In this document: piece after piece, positions 42,470-43,860 of the stretch
Layout: every line of letters starts with the position of its first letter
Position numbering within the stretch: position 1 is the first letter of the stretch
Assembly (NCBI GenBank): GCA_023460575.1
Contig: JAEWPQ010000295.1
Span: 1-43,860, forward strand
From: Bacillota bacterium
GTDB taxonomy: Bacteria > Bacillota > Clostridia > Lachnospirales > Lachnospiraceae
Length of the DNA stretch: 43,860 nucleotides
Direction: 5' to 3'
Made by a program: the position numbers and the translations under genes
The notes under the pieces: model-generated
Databases searched by the model: none
The model's input: the letters and a program-made list of their open reading frames with translations, nothing else
Told to the model about the DNA's origin: nothing

Positions 42470-42556
42470 ATGAAGAATTATGATTTCAAGGACTTAATGT
42501 CTTTTGGTACGTTCCTTCTGGCACTGCTGACATTCGTCTTTATGACGTGTCACTGA
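42470..42556 (+). CDS. 28-residue holin-like toxin peptide (type I toxin-antitoxin candidate)
   Basis: The gene reads MKNYDFKDLMSFGTFLLALL then TFVFMTCH. A short polar start, the DLMSFGTFLLALLTF core and one membrane helix match the putative holin-like toxin peptides of Firmicutes (Hol_Tox, PF16935-like), known in several species as membrane toxins of type I systems. GGAGG lies 8 nt before the ATG but is held in a hairpin. The gene has its own promoter and terminator hairpin and faces a second promoter. I am fairly sure it is expressed and membrane-bound; toxicity is inferred from family and architecture. It was too short for ordinary gene calling. Confidence 0.75.
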   Translation: MKNYDFKDLMSFGTFLLALLTFVFMTCH

Positions 42557-42558
42557 CC

Positions 42559-42603
42559 GCAAAAAGCCTTCCCTGTACTTTGGCCGGTCGGGAAGGTTTT
42601 TGC
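42559..42603. terminator. Shared bidirectional hairpin of the toxin/antisense pair
   Basis: Arms GCAAAAAGCCTTCCC (42559-42573) and GGGAAGGTTTTTGC (42590-42603) with one bulged G, 16-nt loop TGTACTTTGGCCGGTC, then TTTTC on plus. It is also the first hairpin after prfA on the minus strand. Confidence 0.75.
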
Positions 42604-42614
42604 TTTTCTAGTTA

Positions 42615-42638
42615 GCCAACCACCCTGTGGCGATTGCC
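42615..42638 (-). repeat. Right arm of the inverted repeat flanking the toxin-like gene
   Basis: Inverse of the left arm at 42414-42438. It begins about 6 nt inside the predicted antisense RNA, so both RNAs would start with nearly the same element. Confidence 0.8.
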
Positions 42639-42650
42639 CTTCTTTATTAT

Positions 42651-42678
42651 ATTATACCTGCTGTTTAAAATATTACAA
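42651..42678 (-). promoter_or_regulatory. Promoter facing the toxin-like gene
   Basis: Minus-strand -35 TTGTAA (42673-42678), 16-nt spacer, perfect -10 TATAAT (42651-42656). Confidence 0.6.
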
Positions 42679-42726
42679 GTACAGGCATTTATTTTAAAAT
42701 CTTTGCAGAAATTTCTGGTAATCTCC

Positions 42727-43800
42727 TTAATTTTCATTCAGTCTGGCGAGTTTTTCTGCCTGATCTGCTGCAATCAGAGAATCCAGAAGTTCATAAATGT
42801 CTCCATTCATGATGGAATCAATCTTATAAAGAGTCAGCTTAATCCGGTGATCTGTCACACGTCCCTGAGGGAAGTTATAGGTTCTGATCTTCTCAGACCT
42901 GTCACCTGTACCGATCTGGCTTCTGCGCGCCTCCGACTCAGAATTCTGTCTCTTTTCCAGCTCAATATCATAGAGCTTGGAACGAAGCAGACGGAATGCC
43001 TTTTCCTTGTTCTGGAGCTGAGATTTTTCAGTCTGGCTGTAAATTACAATACCAGTAGGCATATGAGTCAGACGAACTGCGGAATCCGTTGTGTTGACGC
43101 ACTGTCCGCCGTTACCGGAAGCACGCATAACATCGATTCTTACATCCTTATCTTCAATCACTACATCCACCTCTTCCGCTTCCGGCATAACCGCTACAGT
43201 AGCCGTTGAGGTATGGATTCTTCCACCGCTCTCTGTCTCAGGAACTCTCTGAACCCGGTGCACGCCGCTTTCATATTTCATCTTGGAATAAGCTCCTTTT
43301 CCCGTGATCATGGCAACCACTTCCTTGAAACCGCCGATTCCATTTTCATTGACGCTGATTAACTCCACTTTCCATCTCTGGGCCTCTGCATAGTTCACAT
43401 ACATGCGATACAATTCCGAAGCAAAAAGGGCAGCCTCATCGCCGCCTGCTCCTGCACGGATTTCCAACATGATATTCTTATCATCGTTGGGGTCCTTGGG
43501 CAGAAGAAGTATTTTTAGTTCCGCTTCCAGCTGTTCAATCCGTTTCTTGGCATCAGATAATTCTTCTTTTGCCATCTCCCGCATCTCCTCGTCGCTTTCT
43601 TCCTCAAGAAGAGCCACACTTTCTTCCACGGTCTGCTTCGCCTTCTTATACTGGGTATAAGCTTCCACAAGATCTGCTAAATCCGCCTGTTCTTTCATCA
43701 GCTTCCGAAACCGGTTCTGATCCTCTGCTACGGACGGGTTGTTAAGCTCCTGCATCAGCTCTTCATAATGAATTAATATATCATCTAATCGATCAAACAT
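42727..43800 (-). CDS. prfA: Peptide chain release factor 1
   Basis: A 357-residue class I release factor. The GGQ peptidyl-hydrolysis motif is at 231-233 (SGNGGQCVN) and the codon-reading tripeptide is P187-E-T189 in RVPETESGG. PxT marks RF1 (UAA/UAG) rather than the SPF of RF2. The N-terminal helical domain (about 1-105) and the GAGGDEAALFA block (117-127) are as expected. I start at the ATG at 43800 (MFDRLDDIL) with GGAGG 7-8 nt upstream; eight extra open codons before it have no site. In Clostridia prfA usually follows prmC. Downstream lies the antisense promoter of the toxin locus with no terminator between. Confidence 0.96.
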   Translation of the reverse strand: MFDRLDDILIHYEELMQELNNPSVAEDQNRFRKLMKEQADLADLVEAYTQYKKAKQTVEESVALLEEESDEEMREMAKEELSDAKKRIEQLEAELKILLLPKDPNDDKNIMLEIRAGAGGDEAALFASELYRMYVNYAEAQRWKVELISVNENGIGGFKEVVAMITGKGAYSKMKYESGVHRVQRVPETESGGRIHTSTATVAVMPEAEEVDVVIEDKDVRIDVMRASGNGGQCVNTTDSAVRLTHMPTGIVIYSQTEKSQLQNKEKAFRLLRSKLYDIELEKRQNSESEARRSQIGTGDRSEKIRTYNFPQGRVTDHRIKLTLYKIDSIMNGDIYELLDSLIAADQAEKLARLNEN

Positions 43801-43839
43801 TGGTATCCTCCAAAATGTCACCAAAAGGGCTTCTGCCCA

Positions 43840-43860
43840 TTATTTTTCTAAAACTCCGCT
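43840..43860 (-). CDS. Possible C-terminal end of the gene before prfA (prmC expected)
   Basis: On the minus strand one frame ends SGVLEK-stop at 43840-43842. Gene order in relatives (prmC then prfA) suggests it is the tail of the release-factor methyltransferase, but six residues cannot prove it. A small GGGC/GCCC hairpin follows the stop. Confidence 0.25.
   Translation of the reverse strand, partial: SGVLEK

Larger units (their letters stand above)
42557..42644 (-). ncRNA. Putative antisense RNA (antitoxin candidate)
   Basis: From the minus-strand promoter at 42651-42678 an RNA of about 90 nt would start near 42644 and stop at the shared hairpin 42559-42603 (followed on this strand by CTTTTTGC). 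It would be complementary to the 3' end of the toxin mRNA, including the loop with CUUUGG, which contains a YUNR-type U-turn. No start codon with a ribosome site lies in it. Existence is inferred from promoter and hairpin only. Confidence 0.45.

Noticed and set aside
42414..42638. fst/par-style DRa/DRb repeats that would pair the two RNAs
   Set aside because: The repeats here are inverted, not direct, so they give both RNAs the same sequence rather than complementary ones; pairing is left to the shared hairpin region.
42634..43209. A 191-residue plus-strand open frame opposite prfA
   Set aside because: It is the mirror of a clear prfA coding frame, has no ribosome site and no recognisable domain.
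1..43860. CRISPR arrays, insertion sequences, prophage, tRNA or rRNA genes
   Set aside because: No regularly spaced repeats, transposase, integrase or structural RNA signature was recognised anywhere in the window.

Overview
The window looks like chromosomal DNA from an anaerobic, low-to-mid GC member of Clostridia, most likely Lachnospiraceae. This is inferred from strong GGAGG ribosome sites, TTGACA/TATAAT promoters, a PF06541-type membrane protein, a DUF4250 protein, a YdcZ exporter next to a Crp/Fnr regulator, and a class II aldolase of clostridial type. No phage, transposase, integrase, rRNA, tRNA or CRISPR array was seen. Most genes lie on the minus strand.

Layout. 1-4432: start of class II fructose-bisphosphate aldolase, threonine synthase, SfsA, and a Crp/Fnr regulator divergent from a YdcZ-type transporter across a perfect 18-bp palindrome. 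4441-7618: a three-gene envelope cluster (SPFH, zinc-ribbon and TPM proteins) matching Bacillus subtilis ydjI-ydjG-ydjH, without pspA. 7675-14697: a tightly packed six-gene run of response regulator, histidine kinase, 830-residue extracytoplasmic protein, ABC ATPase, ABC permease and endonuclease IV. 14844-21930: polyphosphate kinase, Ppx/GppA-HD phosphatase, an AAA ATPase, the P-protein of phenylalanine synthesis and an acyltransferase. 21985-28950: a PF06541 membrane protein, cardiolipin synthase, a small DUF4250 gene, L-asparaginase, ClpB with a GTG start, and a small cell-wall-binding-repeat protein.

29018-42294 is catabolic and accessory: an APC permease plus enolase-superfamily dehydratase under a divergent FCD-GntR regulator with a clear operator; a MATE pump and a Gfo/Idh oxidoreductase; a LysR regulator divergent from a cysteine desulfidase-like Fe-S enzyme and a DAACS symporter; then uxuB and uxuA (hexuronate degradation) with a divergent FCD-GntR regulator. 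42727-43800 is prfA (RF1).

The most unusual locus lies between the last GntR gene and prfA. A 28-residue hydrophobic peptide gene (42470-42556) resembles holin-like type I toxins. Its Shine-Dalgarno sits in a hairpin, a second promoter faces it, the two transcripts would meet at a shared hairpin, and a long inverted repeat places nearly the same 5' sequence on both. I read this as a type I toxin-antitoxin module; that is inference.

Several starts were moved downstream of the longest open frame because a ribosome site sits inside the longer version: Crp, YdjG-like, ABC permease, Ppx, PlsC, Cls, ClpB, enolase, MATE and PrfA.
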